Positions 1-9,932 of a DNA stretch of 64,000 nucleotides are shown here, in pieces. Position 1 is the first letter of the stretch, and each line of letters begins with the position of its first letter. The stretch spans positions 25,356,215-25,420,214 of the forward strand of contig JACMZG010001914.1 of assembly GCA_018340805.1 (NCBI GenBank). The letters run 5' to 3'. The notes beneath the pieces were generated by a model that worked only from the letters and a program-made list of their open reading frames with translations, did no database searches and was not told where the DNA came from. The stretch is from Microvelia longipes. Its lineage: Eukaryota; Arthropoda; Insecta; Hemiptera; Veliidae. A program made the translations under genes and the position numbers.

Positions 1-671
1 CTACTGCTGCTAATCTACTCGTGAGTTTGCATAATAAATTCGACTACAAAGGCTAAAAATTAACTTTTTTATTATTTTGTTTAACAAGGAAGATAATATT
101 GGAAAAAAATAAAAATATTTTTTTGGTTACTTAGGTGACCATAAAGATCAAGAAAAAAATAGTTTAATGTTCCAAATTTTATCTTTTGGAGTCAATGAAT
201 TATTGAAAGTTGGAGTTTTTATGATATCACCATTTTTCAGTGCGATTTATCGTCCAAGAGGGCTGGGGCGATTTTTTTTAAATTGGGCTTAAAATTACCT
301 CTATACATAGCAGTTATACGCCCAGTTTTTTGCATATTGTTTATTTTGGTTTTAAGGTACTCTACAGCATTTTTAAAATTAGCAGTTTTTCAGTTAAACG
401 ATTTTACAAAAGTATACTGATTTCTATTGAAAATAGGGTTTACCTTAGGGGTTCTTGGCTAATAAAACATAGTTAGTGGTATATATTAATATTTTATGAA
501 AATAAATTTGACATGACCACCCGAGGTGACCAAACAGTCGAAAAAACGGTTGTCAATTACCAGAAAAACCTAAAATATGGCTAGTTACCTACAAATTTGA
601 AGTGGGGAGTCGTTTTCGATGTTTTTAGACCTGTGAGTTGAATGAGAGTTATCCTGAGTCAATACGAGTAT
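1..671. other. AT-rich non-coding stretch
   Basis: No gene, RNA or mobile-element signature was recognised here. The stretch is A+T rich, with frequent stops in all frames and no strong inverted repeat. Confidence 0.5.
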
Positions 672-786
672 TCAAAGCCAGGGTACCTGGGTTCGAATCC
701 TGGTAAGGACAATAATTTTGTATCATTTTTACATTATCGTTTTTTTAACTACAAAAGGATTCGAACCCAGGTACCCTGGCTTTGCA
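672..786. repeat. Palindromic repeat with tRNA-like B-box arms
   Basis: A 30-base arm at 672-701 returns in reverse complement at 757-786 around a T-rich spacer. Each arm contains GGTTCGAATCC, a good match to the RNA polymerase III B box and tRNA T-loop, with complementary bases on both sides as in a T-arm. A second copy with only the forward arm lies at 42396-42425. No matching acceptor stem or A box was found, so this is a tRNA-related repeat and not a tRNA gene. It may be a short non-autonomous element formed by two head-to-head tRNA-like tails. Confidence 0.55.
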
Positions 787-1011
787 TTATTCATATTTAC
801 ACTTACAAACTTAGTTTTCAAAGGATGAAAGTGTTAATAACCTATCTAGGTTATCTAACCTTCCTAGCTAAACAGAATAAATCATATAATTTGCAATAAA
901 GCTACTGTTTTTTTCTAATGTATTTATTGATTAAGCTTCTGTGTTAGAAAATATGGTTATTTTATAGCACCTAAATGTTTAAGCAGACCCGTTCGAATTT
1001 TATTTAAAAAA

Positions 1012-1630
1012 AATCGGGTACGGGGTACCTCGGAACTTTTGCTCATCCTCCCTACTTCAGACTAGCTTCGCTCATCCTCAGAATGTGCAATTTGACAAAT
1101 TTATACTGCTGCATGTCTTCAGACTCGCTTCGCTCGACCTTTGATAGTAAATGCATCCGTTTCATTCTCAGCGGTCACCCATACAGCACTGACCACGCTC
1201 AATGCTACTTAAATTCTATTATCCAACAAAAATTATTGATATACTTATAGTATTGAAACGAAACTTAGTGTACATATTTATTAAGTAAAGGTTTACATTT
1301 GTACTAAATTTCAACTCAATTGAATCATTTTCTGATTTTTTAAAAGACGTCACAAGTCATTCGATAAAATTGAACTAATGTTTAGTCTTAGTAGTTAGTC
1401 TTATACATGGCTACATGCGCGCCAAAACTCAATTCGATCGATAATTTTTTCATAAGTTTTAACTCTCTGGCATAAATACACTGGACGCTACGATGACAAA
1501 CACACCTTAAAAACACCTAAAACGGATTATTCCGGTGTCATCCCGGTTTCGTATTTTTTTGCAAACACAATACTTTTCCTATTATATACCTACGGTATAA
1601 ATGAGGAATTGAGGAAAAGTAAAAATCAAG
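1012..1630 (-). repeat. 5S-like dispersed repeat, copy A (nearly complete)
   Basis: Read on the minus strand, the unit begins near 1630 with a T-rich stretch and TATACC(G)TAGGTATATA, and ends near 1012 with a 3' end that reads GTACCCCGTACCCGA then a T run (seen here as its complement). Bases 1165-1215 carry the core that matches the 3' half of 5S rRNA: a TTAAG..GCAT..GAGCG box followed by TGGTCAGTGCTG and ATGGGTGACCGCTGAGAAT. Downstream of the core are several copies of GAGCGAAGCGAG-like words. This is one of the least broken copies in the window and serves as a reference for the family. Confidence 0.7.
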
Positions 1631-1730
1631 TTCTTTATACCTTACTTTACGCTAAAATCATATAATTGTTATTTAGAATTTGTATTTTTCTGGGCAGCAA
1701 ACAATTAACTAGACTTTTCTAACAGACTAA

Positions 1731-1921
1731 GGCCCGTATTCAAAGACATTTTCCTAACATTTTCTTAACCTAAACCTAAAATTTTCCTTAAGGAGCCCTT
1801 AAGGAAAATGTTAGGTTTACAGTTTAGGTAAAGAAAATGTTAGGTCTCGTTAAGAAGCCCTTAAGGGTTCCTTAAGGAAAATGTTATGTTTAGGTAAGGA
1901 AAATGTCTTTGAATACGGGCC
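1731..1921. mobile_element. Harbinger-like MITE with TAA target duplication
   Basis: The 191-bp element has near-perfect terminal inverted repeats beginning GGCCCGTATTCAAAGACATT, flanked on both sides by TAA (1728-1730 and 1922-1924). Short inverted repeats and a three-base TWA-type duplication are typical of PIF/Harbinger-derived MITEs. The interior is built from repeats of AAAATGTTAGGTTTA and CCTTAAGG-type words in both orientations, so the whole element can fold into one long hairpin. It encodes no protein and would depend on a transposase elsewhere. Confidence 0.75.
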
Positions 1922-1924
1922 TAA

Positions 1925-2690
1925 ATCTACACTAACCATTGCAAATATGAACCACTAAATATTATGTATTCACCAGATTTTAATGTTTGTAAATTGTATA
2001 TATATATAAATTGTATATGTATATAAATGTGTATATAAATACATTGTATCCATACATATTACGCACGTATACAACATACTAAATAACTACTTATATAAAA
2101 GCCATGCTCCTAGAGTCATGGAAACATGTTTGAACATTTTTATTTTCTTTCGATGTGTTAAACCGGAAATTATCATCTTTTATTTCAATATTAAATTCTC
2201 TAATATTGATTATTTACTAAACGCCCAAAATTATTTTCATAGCCTTTTCACTTGTAATAATCTACTTATATTTACGTCTATCATGCTTCTTTATTTTTTA
2301 GAAGAATAAAGTTTAGCTATTAAGAAAGTGATTTTTATTAAACTTTAAAAAAGTTTAAGGGATTAAGTAGAAAAATGTTGAATAACGTGACACCTGGGTA
2401 GGGTAACTTTACCTTCAACAAACTTACTAACTTAATCTTTTAAGTAAGTTTATTACTTTATAAACTGGAAAAATGTTTAATTCTTATGGGGTGTAGAATT
2501 TTTGTGTTAATATATTTTCCAACCTGTTAATATTCGATTGCACCCTATTTTTAAATTACAAGGAGGGGAAAAAATTTAGGGAGGAAGACATAGTTTTTAA
2601 CTTTTGCACAAGAGGTAAAACATTCGACGGTAAATAAGACATTCATAGTTCGATTCTAACTAACAACGTTTTGTTGTTATCCATTATCGT
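1925..2690. other. AT-rich non-coding stretch
   Basis: Nothing gene-like was recognised. A short TATA-rich patch near 1998-2035 and low-complexity A/T runs are the only structure. Confidence 0.5.
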
Positions 2691-2696
2691 GACATG

Positions 2697-2990
2697 TAAT
2701 TCGCTACGCTCATCCCTACAACTTAGGACTCGCTTTGCCCTTCCTCAGAATTCTTTTAACGACCTTAAAATTTAACGACACCTAAAGTAAATACATTAGT
2801 TTTATTTCTAGCGGTAATTCATCCAACTACTGACCTCGCTTAATGCAACTTTACGTTTATGATCCAACAAATACCGTAGATATTCCTGCCTCATTGAAAC
2901 AAAACTTTGTATACTTATTTATTACGTAAAGGGATACTTTTGTACCAATTTTCAACTAAATTGGATTATTTTTCAATTTGTTTAAACCGT
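2697..2990 (-). repeat. 5S-like dispersed repeat, copy B (3' part, decayed)
   Basis: The minus-strand order matches copy A: a stretch with TTGGTACAAAAGTATCCC, the 5S-like core at about 2808-2855 in a more diverged state, then AGCGAGTCC words near 2700-2745. The 5' half of the family is missing or unrecognisable. The core has lost several bases of the box C region, so this copy is unlikely to be transcribed. Confidence 0.55.
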
Positions 2991-3044
2991 ATATATACAT
3001 TATTTGAGAAAGGTTGAACTATATAGGTGATTATCTGATGAAAC

Positions 3045-3114
3045 ACACACACACAGATATATATATATATATTATATATATATATATATATGTTGTGTGT
3101 GTGTGTGTGTGTGT

Positions 3115-3152
<38 letters not shown>
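3045..3152. repeat. Compound microsatellite (CA)n-(TA)n-(TG)n
   Basis: A short CACACA tract is followed by about 30 bases of TA and then about 60 bases of TG, forming a hairpin-prone compound microsatellite. The short reading frame across it is only a by-product of the repeat. Confidence 0.9.
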
Positions 3153-3154
<2 letters not shown>

Positions 3155-3261
3155 TATGGATGTATATACCTGTTAGATTACATATATAATACATTCTTAT
3201 TGTTAAAGAGACACATGCTCATTTTTAACTGTATAATGTAAAAAAAAAACCTGCATGATTA

Positions 3262-3291
3262 TTATTTTGTTTTGTTCTGTTGCAGGTAAGT
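3262..3291 (+). promoter_or_regulatory. Possible recursive splice (zero-exon) site
   Basis: A pyrimidine-rich tract ending TTCTGTTGCAG at 3285 is followed at once by GTAAGT (3286-3291). A 3' splice site directly abutting a 5' splice site is the hallmark of recursive splicing sites in long animal introns. No flanking exon was recognised, so the match could be chance in a T-rich region. Confidence 0.3.
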
Positions 3292-4637
3292 TTTCTGGCG
3301 AAACCAATACTTCTCAATAAAGTCTTTTCTTAATGTAAGCGAGTTTCTTTGTGAAATTCTTTAAATTATTTAAAATACTAATCATTTAAAAATGAGCTCT
3401 AAGCTCTTTCGGCTTCTACTTTTGCTATATGTCACTGTAAGCTTTCTTATCTTTTTTTAAAGTTGTTAAACTATATTTTACTTTTATATCATCAATGATA
3501 GGAGAAAAAGCATTATAAGAACAAAAATTATTACCCGTTCTTTGGAAATTTTTCTATCGTGTGTCTAATCTACTGACCCCCGACCCTAAGCATATATGAG
3601 CAAAGTATCATTTTCTAATAAAAATTCTTAGAAATCTAAAGTAAAATTGGTTTCTATGTGCATTGATGCATATAGATTTCGCTTTTCTAGGTTGCACGGT
3701 AGCAAATTGATTAAATGTTTTAGATGATTCTTGTTAGAAATTTTTAAATCTATTTTGCTAAAATTGCGAAATTATAAAATTTAAAAATAAATTTAATTTG
3801 ATAACAATGTTTCTAGAGCTAGTTTAAAGTATTTTCTTATGCTTGTTGAGTCCAATAAAACCTCAAGCACATCTGTGGCTTGCACTGTACTCGAGATTTA
3901 TAAATTTAACAGAAACTTAGTTCCATATTAGGCAGTTTGTTTTTATCGGCTTGCCTTGTAATTCATTGTAATGATTGATTCTCTTAAATCATCAGAATCC
4001 ACCGCTTTACTAGAATTGGTGGGTTTGTGTTCTCCCCAAGGTTGATTTTCGTACTAAGTTTGATGATTTTAAAATATTTATCTGTTCGAATAATAGAGTG
4101 ATTTAAAAAAAAAGTTACGTTTTTGGCTAATACATTTAATTGTAAAAATTAAACTATTTCTGGCAGTATGCCTTATAAACTAGTAATATGAAGAACTGAT
4201 ATAGCGCAACAACCATCCGCGAAGCTGCCCCCAGCTCTGACGCCACGTAGTGGCAAAGAGGCTAAAGGCCTTTTGTTTTTTGTTAATAGACAGAACGATA
4301 CTAGACATTTCAGTGTCTGTTAATGTAACAAAATTACAATAGCGCCTGATTACGATAATTACTTGAAATGTATAATTAATTTTTCTTCTCTTGTATCGAT
4401 GATAACTATTATTTTATCTAATAATTATAATGATTATAATATGTAGTTCACAGCTTTTGTATAATGATAGGTGTAACGTTGTAATAGGATAATTTTAAAA
4501 TATTTAACCAATAAAAAACACTTGATATTTGTCTCCGTGCCGCTTCCGTGGTCAAGGTTGTTAAAGTGTAATAGTATTAAAACCTTTAACTATGGAAGTA
4601 TATGGTTCGCATCCCAGGTTACGTTCTTAGTTTTTAT
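3292..4637. other. AT-rich non-coding stretch
   Basis: No coding or RNA signature was seen. A slightly GC-richer patch near 4215-4275 contains a small dyad (GCCAC..GTGGC). Confidence 0.45.
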
Positions 4638-5166
4638 AAAATAATTGCAAAAATTTCAAAAAATCTTAAAACGCTGAAAAATGATGCGATCGGATTAAGA
4701 TTTAGCACGCATGTGACTATGTAAAAATACATATGTAAACATTTGTTCCAAGTTTCATCATAGTATCAGCATTAGTTCAATGTTTATTGAATGACTTGTT
4801 TATTTTTTTAAAAATTGGAAAATAGTCCAATTGAGTTGAAATTTTGTATAGGAATATAATATTACTAATAAATATGTAGACTAAGTTTCTTTTCAATACT
4901 ACAAGTAAATCCATGATTTTTGTTGGATCTTAAAAATTAAGGAGCATTGAGCGTGGTCAGTGCTGTATGGGTGACAGCTAAGAATGATAAGGATGCATTT
5001 ACTATCTGAAGACGAGCGAAGCAAGTCCGAAGGCATGTTGCAGTATAAATTTGGCAAACTGTATCTCTGAGGACAAGCAAAGCGAGTCCAAAGCAGGGAG
5101 GATGAGCGTAGCGATGGATCCGATGAATGAGGAAAAGTTCCGAGGTACGAGGGTACCCGATTGTTT
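4638..5166 (+). repeat. 5S-like dispersed repeat, copy C
   Basis: This is the middle and 3' part of the family on the plus strand. The order is the ATGATGCGATCGGATT word, the ATTGAGTTGAAATTTTGTA segment, the 5S-like core at 4937-4987, three GCGAAGC/GCAAAGC-type words, and the GAGGGTACCCGA end. The core keeps the box A-like and most of the box C-like bases of the 5S internal promoter but has a G-to-A change in GTGAC(C)GC. Confidence 0.65.
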
Positions 5167-5169
5167 ACA

Positions 5170-6149
5170 ACTGTACCTTTTCCCAAAATAGGACAATCAA
5201 ACTTTTTATACTAAGAACCCTCAAGCTAATTTATCTTTATAAGAATAGTATATATATAAAGTACTGTTATAATATTTTTATTTCATTCAGAAATATTTAT
5301 AATTTATGCTGAAGAATTAAAATTTTTAAGTTATTTAGTTCGATCAAAAATATAAAATTTATAAAAGCAGGAAGAGAATTCTAAAAAAAAAATACGAAAA
5401 TAATTAAAAGTTGGCCTTAAAAATACACACTTGAAAAGTATACAATTTCTTGAATTATTAAAATTTTTAGCTCAAAAGCACCCAATAAACTTTCTACTGA
5501 AGAAGAACCTGTACAAAAATTTGGGATTCATATCCAGTCTATAGGAAAAATTGGAAGAGAATGTGAGGGCACTGCAACTTTATTTTAACTTTTTTTTAAT
5601 ACAAATACTTTTTTTTATGTTTTTCATTTTTATCTCTTAAACGATGTTCGAAATAATTGATTAAATCCAATTCATATTTTATATTTTTTCCAAACGTAAC
5701 AAAGAACATGTTTGCCCTGTTTAATATTTTCTTTATTATTTATCCTTTTAATGAATGACATATAAAGTTTTTTTTAATCGTTGGATTCATAACGCTGTAA
5801 AAACCGGTCGTGTTGCTCCTGAGGAATGGGAATGAAAGAACAGGTTTTGGGAATGTAGTAGTTAGTAAAGGTCGAGTGAAGTGGTTCAAGTGAAGGCCGC
5901 AGTCCATGCATGTATTCATGATATTGAGTGATTATAAGTCACCTGCTATTGGTCGTTGTTTGGGGAATAAAATAATATTTTTGAGTGATAAAAATAAAGC
6001 TTAAAGGTTAACTCTATGAAGTAAAAACTAGATAAGATGACGAAGATAAGATGTTCAAATGTCTTTTTAAAACATAAATCCTGTAGAGGTGCAATATCGT
6101 ACTCGTAATAGTCTAGTTAACAAACGGGGTTTTCACTAACATTATCAAG
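5170..6149. other. AT-rich non-coding stretch
   Basis: No feature was recognised. Reading frames are short and of A/T-rich, low-complexity composition. Confidence 0.45.
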
Positions 6150-6425
6150 TTAACACAAGATAATTATACGACAGACACTTGGTAAAAGTTAACAAGGTAT
6201 GAAATGCTACATCTTGGAACTGTTCGATCATTCTGACATCATTGATGGCTCGACATTAGGCCATGTCCTAATCTTTTTCCTTAAGCCTAACTCATTAGGG
6301 CGCTGACAGAGCCAAAACTTACTCCGAGCTTTAATTAAATTTCTGAAGAATATAATTTGAAGTATCTACCATAAACGAGAAGTGCTCTCTTACTGCCATC
6401 ATGCTTGGCAATCTAAACATAATAT
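6150..6425 (-). repeat. Dispersed repeat family R2, minus-strand copy
   Basis: This stretch is recognisably the reverse complement of 26040-26290. It shares CTCTTACTGCCATCATGC, the GGAACTGTTC patch and the CATGTCC/TCGACATTA patch. No protein or terminal inverted repeat could be assigned. It is an interspersed repeat of unknown class. Confidence 0.45.
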
Positions 6426-6474
6426 CATTTAATACTACCGAGTTTTAATTTAAATTAGCTGTAGATTAAATTTA

Positions 6475-6965
6475 GGGTACTTAAACTAGGGTAAAACTAG
6501 AGTAAAGTAAAGTAAAACTAGAGTAAACTAGGGTAAAACTAGAGTAAAGTAAAGTAAAACTAGAGTAAACTTGGGTAAAACTAGAGTAAAGTAAAGTAAA
6601 ACTAGCGTCAACTAGAGAAACACTAGAGGGAAAAGTTGTTTTAACTTGAGCTGTAGATTAAATTTAATCTACAGCTCAAGCTAAAACAACTTTTCCCTCT
6701 AGTGTTTCTCTAGTTGACGCTAGTTTTACTTTACTTTACTCTAGTTTTACCCTAGTTTACTCTAGTTTTACTTTACTTTACTCTATTTTTACCCTAGTTT
6801 ACTCTAGTTTTACTTTACTTTACTCTAGTTTTACCCTAGTTTACTCTAGTTTTACTTTACTTTACTCTAGTTTACTAGTTTACTCTAGTTTACTTTACTT
6901 TATTCTAGTTTTACCCTAGTTTACTCTAGTGTAATCTAGTTTTACTTTACTTTACTCTAGTTTGC
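6475..6965. repeat. Foldback of a 42-bp satellite
   Basis: The left arm (6475-6662) is built of a unit of about 42 bp made from GGGTAAAACTAGAGTAAAG and AAGTAAAACTAGAGTAAACT words. The right arm (6663-6965) is the same satellite in reverse complement with more unit copies. The centre, 6651-6674, is a perfect 24-base palindrome, and a unique arm segment next to it (GAAAAGTTGTTTTAAC) is matched on the other side with one mismatch. Cruciform or foldback transposon ends look like this. No coding sequence is present. Confidence 0.75.
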
Positions 6966-7442
6966 TCTTTCCAGTATCCTAGCCGTTGATTTTTTGATAG
7001 ATTTTACATTTTAGTATGTTTCTTCAACGCCCTAAAATGAAGAGAAAGGTCATAATTTCCAAAACACTTTCTGTGATCTAATGGTTTTTTAATCGTTTCC
7101 ATTAGGCAAAATTCTATGAATAACCTATAAAACCAGTTAGTAAAGTTTGTAAAAATTATTTAAATTACGAGTGATTATTTTTTTTAAGAAGGAAGTGTTC
7201 ATGTATGAGAAATAATTCTTAGTTTTCTATGAAATAAAAAGCATTTGAAATGAAGAAAAATTAAGTTTACAAATATAGTTTTAATATTTTTGAATGTGTT
7301 AAAACAACTTAAGTATAACAATAATTAATGAATTTATATGTTTCTATTATTTTATTTAAAATTTAAAAAACATTGTTATGAGCCTTTGTTTGACCTTAAA
7401 TTCTTTTTTTGATTTCATTATAACATATTAATTCTATTTCTG

Positions 7443-7645
7443 AAGAGAGATAACCCTGATGAAAAACAATTACTGGTGAGAGATAACCCTGATGAAAATC
7501 AATTACAGGTGAGAAATAACCCTGATGAAAAACAATTACAGGTAAGAGATAACCCTGATGAAAAACAATTACAGGTGAGAGATAACCCTCATGAAAAACA
7601 ATTACAGGTGAGAGATAACCCCGATGAAATACAATTACAGGTCAA
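7443..7645 (+). repeat. 33-bp minisatellite, open in one frame
   Basis: There are six copies of a 33-bp unit containing GATAACCCTGATGAAAAACA. Because 33 is divisible by three, the array reads open through all copies as an 11-residue repeat of the form RDNPDEKQLQV, closed by a stop just after the array. Substitutions between copies are few. No start codon, splice site or neighbouring coding exon was identified, so coding status is unproven. Confidence 0.7.
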
Positions 7646-7741
7646 TTAATTTAACACTAGTCATCAGTAAAGTGTTTTTTTAAGTATAAAAGTCCGTTTA
7701 GTAAAATTTTTTAATGAATATAAAATTATCAACAATTCTTA

Positions 7742-8147
7742 TTTGGATTTAGGGAAGGTTCATCCACTCAGAATCTATTAATTCTTTGATTATTTCATTT
7801 ATGAGGCTTTCGAATCTAAGGTAAATGTCACTAATAATGGACTACATCTTCCTTAATTCAAAAAGAATAATTCCTGCGATCTATCAAAAGGATTTGATTT
7901 CATTAGTCATAATTCCTGTGACCTATCAAAAGTATTTAATTGTATTAGTAATAATATTCTACAGCAAAAACGTTATCATTACGGTGTAAGGGGAACCCCG
8001 CTAGCTCATCGAATGATACCTCAAGTCAAGGAAGGACTCAGGTCGTTATATTTAATTGGGAGACAAGCGCTCCGGCGCTTTCTAAGCACGGAATGCCTCA
8101 GGGCTCTGTTTTCGGACCCTATTATCTATATTATCTATTCGGGCTCT
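7742..8147 (+). pseudogene. Reverse transcriptase fragment of a non-LTR retrotransposon
   Basis: Pieces of the fingers/palm region of a jockey/CR1-type reverse transcriptase can be read across shifted frames. A GFREGSSTQNLL motif starts at 7742, the motif A-type CDLSKVFNCIS lies near 7917-7950, YHYGVRG follows at about 7979-8000, and MPQGSVFGP is at 8093-8119. The frame contains stops and shifts, so the copy is dead. A 42-bp segment covering motif A is duplicated in tandem (7872-7913 and 7914-7955). The similarity stops abruptly where the left inverted arm of the large element begins, and it does not resume outside the right arm. Confidence 0.7.
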
Positions 8148-8394
8148 ACTTTAATCCTATTATCCCTTTACCTTATTTGATTTCAGTTAAAAAGAATATT
8201 ATAAAAGTACAATTGGGGTGTTTATACATTTTTTACTATAATATGTGGGTCTTAGGTAAGATCTCGGTATGGTGCAGAGCTTGGCTACGAGAGGTATATA
8301 ACGTCAACCCCCCTCCACCATCAGTGTAGGACCGTGCCTAGTACAGCCCCTTACAACTCTGGGTTCGACTAGTACGTTCATACTTGCTATACTC

Positions 8395-8680
8395 TGAGCG
8401 AGAGAGGGCGCATCGCCTGCAATTACTTTACGGGAAATTACGACTAAGAGTTGGCAGCGACGGAGGGGTCATCTCAAGCCATTAGTAATTAAGATTTTCC
8501 CCTAAACGCTGAGCGGGGAAGACAAAACATGTTGGCTGCGAGAGAGGGCGCAACGCCTGCAATTACTTTACGGGAAATTACGATATCGAGTTGGCAGCGC
8601 CGGAGGCCTCATCTCAAGCCATTAAAAATTAAGATTTACCCTAAACGCTGAGCGGGGGAAGTCAAAATATGTTGGCTGCG
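8395..8680. repeat. Two ~140-bp tandem units inside the left arm
   Basis: Two consecutive units share GCCTGCAATTACTTTACGGG, GAGTTGGCAGCG, CATCTCAAGCCATTA and AAACGCTGAGCGGGG. The same pair is present in reverse order in the right arm (about 32775-33075). Subterminal tandem repeats of this kind may serve replication or integrase binding, but that is inference. Confidence 0.7.
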
Positions 8681-9384
8681 TCAGCGGCTTCATCTTAAGC
8701 CAAAATTAACAAAAAATTTCGAAGTTATGTCGGAAATGCCGTCGGTATGTGTAGTATAGTGAGAGGTAGTAAAGTGTCATGGTAGCGCCGGGCCGTCTTA
8801 ACAGTTCCCTCTGAGGATCCTCACTCAGAGGGCATTAGGGCATACGACCAATGTGCGGCGCGTTGTGTCGGGGCATGCGGTAGCGGGAGAGCCCAACAGT
8901 ACCAGAAATGGAGGCCTGCTGTCGGTTACTCGTTTATCAATGTCACGGCCGACCCCTGAGGTGGAAGAAGATTACTCTCTTCCGGGGTCGCGTTCTCTGG
9001 GGGACCTGCATGCGGCCTGGACCGTATGGGGACCCCTGGCCGGTCGGTCTGGTGTGGCGCCAGTCACTCTTGGTGTCTACATGCTCGAAGGCCTTGCGTT
9101 GGCTGCTGGTAGGGGACTGCCAGCAGTTGGCCCTAACATGGAGGTGCTTCGGGTTCACCGAGACTCACCTTACTGTCACAGCTTAGCCGTGAGCACTCTT
9201 TACCGAGTACACTGTCTCCTTGGAAGGAATCTGTTTTGCCCCGGGACTCTCTGGGGAGACACTAATCCTTCTCGGAGGTGGGCTTTATAAGCTCTTGTTG
9301 GACTCTGTGTGAGGGGTGTCTCTTATGCGGTAACCAGTTAGCAGTTAAAACTGTTGACACTGTTAAAACCTGTTAAAAACCTTT

Positions 9385-9407
9385 ATAGTCTCATATGCTT
9401 GTCTCAT
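9385..9407 (+). other. Short match to the 5' end of 18S rRNA
   Basis: A stretch reading TAGTC(TC)ATATGCTTGTCTCA resembles the conserved start of eukaryotic 18S rRNA (TAGTCATATGCTTGTCTCA). It lies about 100 bp before another 18S-like patch, far closer than the 1.1 kb that separates these regions in a real 18S gene. The match is short, so chance is not excluded, but its neighbours make rRNA ancestry plausible. Confidence 0.35.
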
Positions 9408-9502
9408 AAGAAACTCTTAGGAGCGAAAGACTAAATCAGCCGAGGTTTTTTCTTCAAACCTGAGCTGTAGTTAAAACCTTTTGTTTAACTAATATTTTCA
9501 AG

Positions 9503-9536
9503 GAATTGACGGAAGGGCACCACCAAGAGTGGAGCC
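9503..9536 (+). other. 18S rRNA-like patch 1 (helix 31-32 region)
   Basis: AAGGAATTGACGGAAGGGCA, then CCACCAAGAGTGGAGCC, is nearly identical to one of the most conserved segments of eukaryotic 18S rRNA. Bases before and after do not match rRNA well. The mirrored copy is at 31932-31966. Confidence 0.7.
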
Positions 9537-9825
9537 TTACTTTAATAGATTCCTCCCGTACCGCTACGGTCCACGCAATAGCGTGCTATGCCTGGCATCT
9601 GGTGCGTGGTTGGACGAAAGGTCGTCGGGGTAACCACAAGTTCCCGGAGACGCCTATGGGGACCCAGGGAGAGTTGACTCTCTTCTATATGCGTTTGTGT
9701 TCCCTAGTTTTAGGGTTTGGAGCGCCAAGAGCACTTCTTACAGTGGTGTCTGGATCTCCCCTTGGCCTTGGAAATCCGGGATATGACGACCAAGCAGTAA
9801 ATATTTTCTGAGATTAGTCGACCAA

Positions 9826-9932
9826 TCCGTCTTTGACTCGGCGGGCAATTCTGAGAAATATCAAAGATAATTCCGAAGGAGGTCGCAAGAAACTTTATGG
9901 AATTGACGGAAGGGCACCACCAATAGTGGAGC
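9826..9932 (+). other. 18S rRNA-like patch 2 (longer)
   Basis: From TTTGACTCGGCGGGCA through GGTCGCAAGAAACTTTATGG to GGAATTGACGGAAGGGCACC and AGTGGAGCC, the order and spacing follow eukaryotic 18S rRNA across about 105 bases, with many substitutions in the middle. This second, longer copy of the GGAATTGACGG block rules out a chance match. The mirrored copy in the right arm is at about 31535-31642. This is a degraded rRNA-derived segment and not a functional rRNA gene. Confidence 0.7.

Noticed and set aside
672..710. Genuine tRNA gene
   Set aside because: Only a T-arm-like B box is present. No acceptor stem, D-arm or anticodon arm could be folded.
3014..3241. 75-codon frame over the TA/TG microsatellite
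   Set aside because: Low-complexity IY/CV repeats produced by the microsatellite.
8853..9290. Open frames of 70-145 codons in several overlapping frames of the left arm
   Set aside because: The arm is GC-rich, so stops are rare in every frame. The frames are not preserved in the mirrored arm, and the region includes rRNA-like sequence. No domain is visible.
9385..9932. Functional 18S rRNA gene
   Set aside because: Only short conserved islands are present, in wrong spacing and with many substitutions between them.
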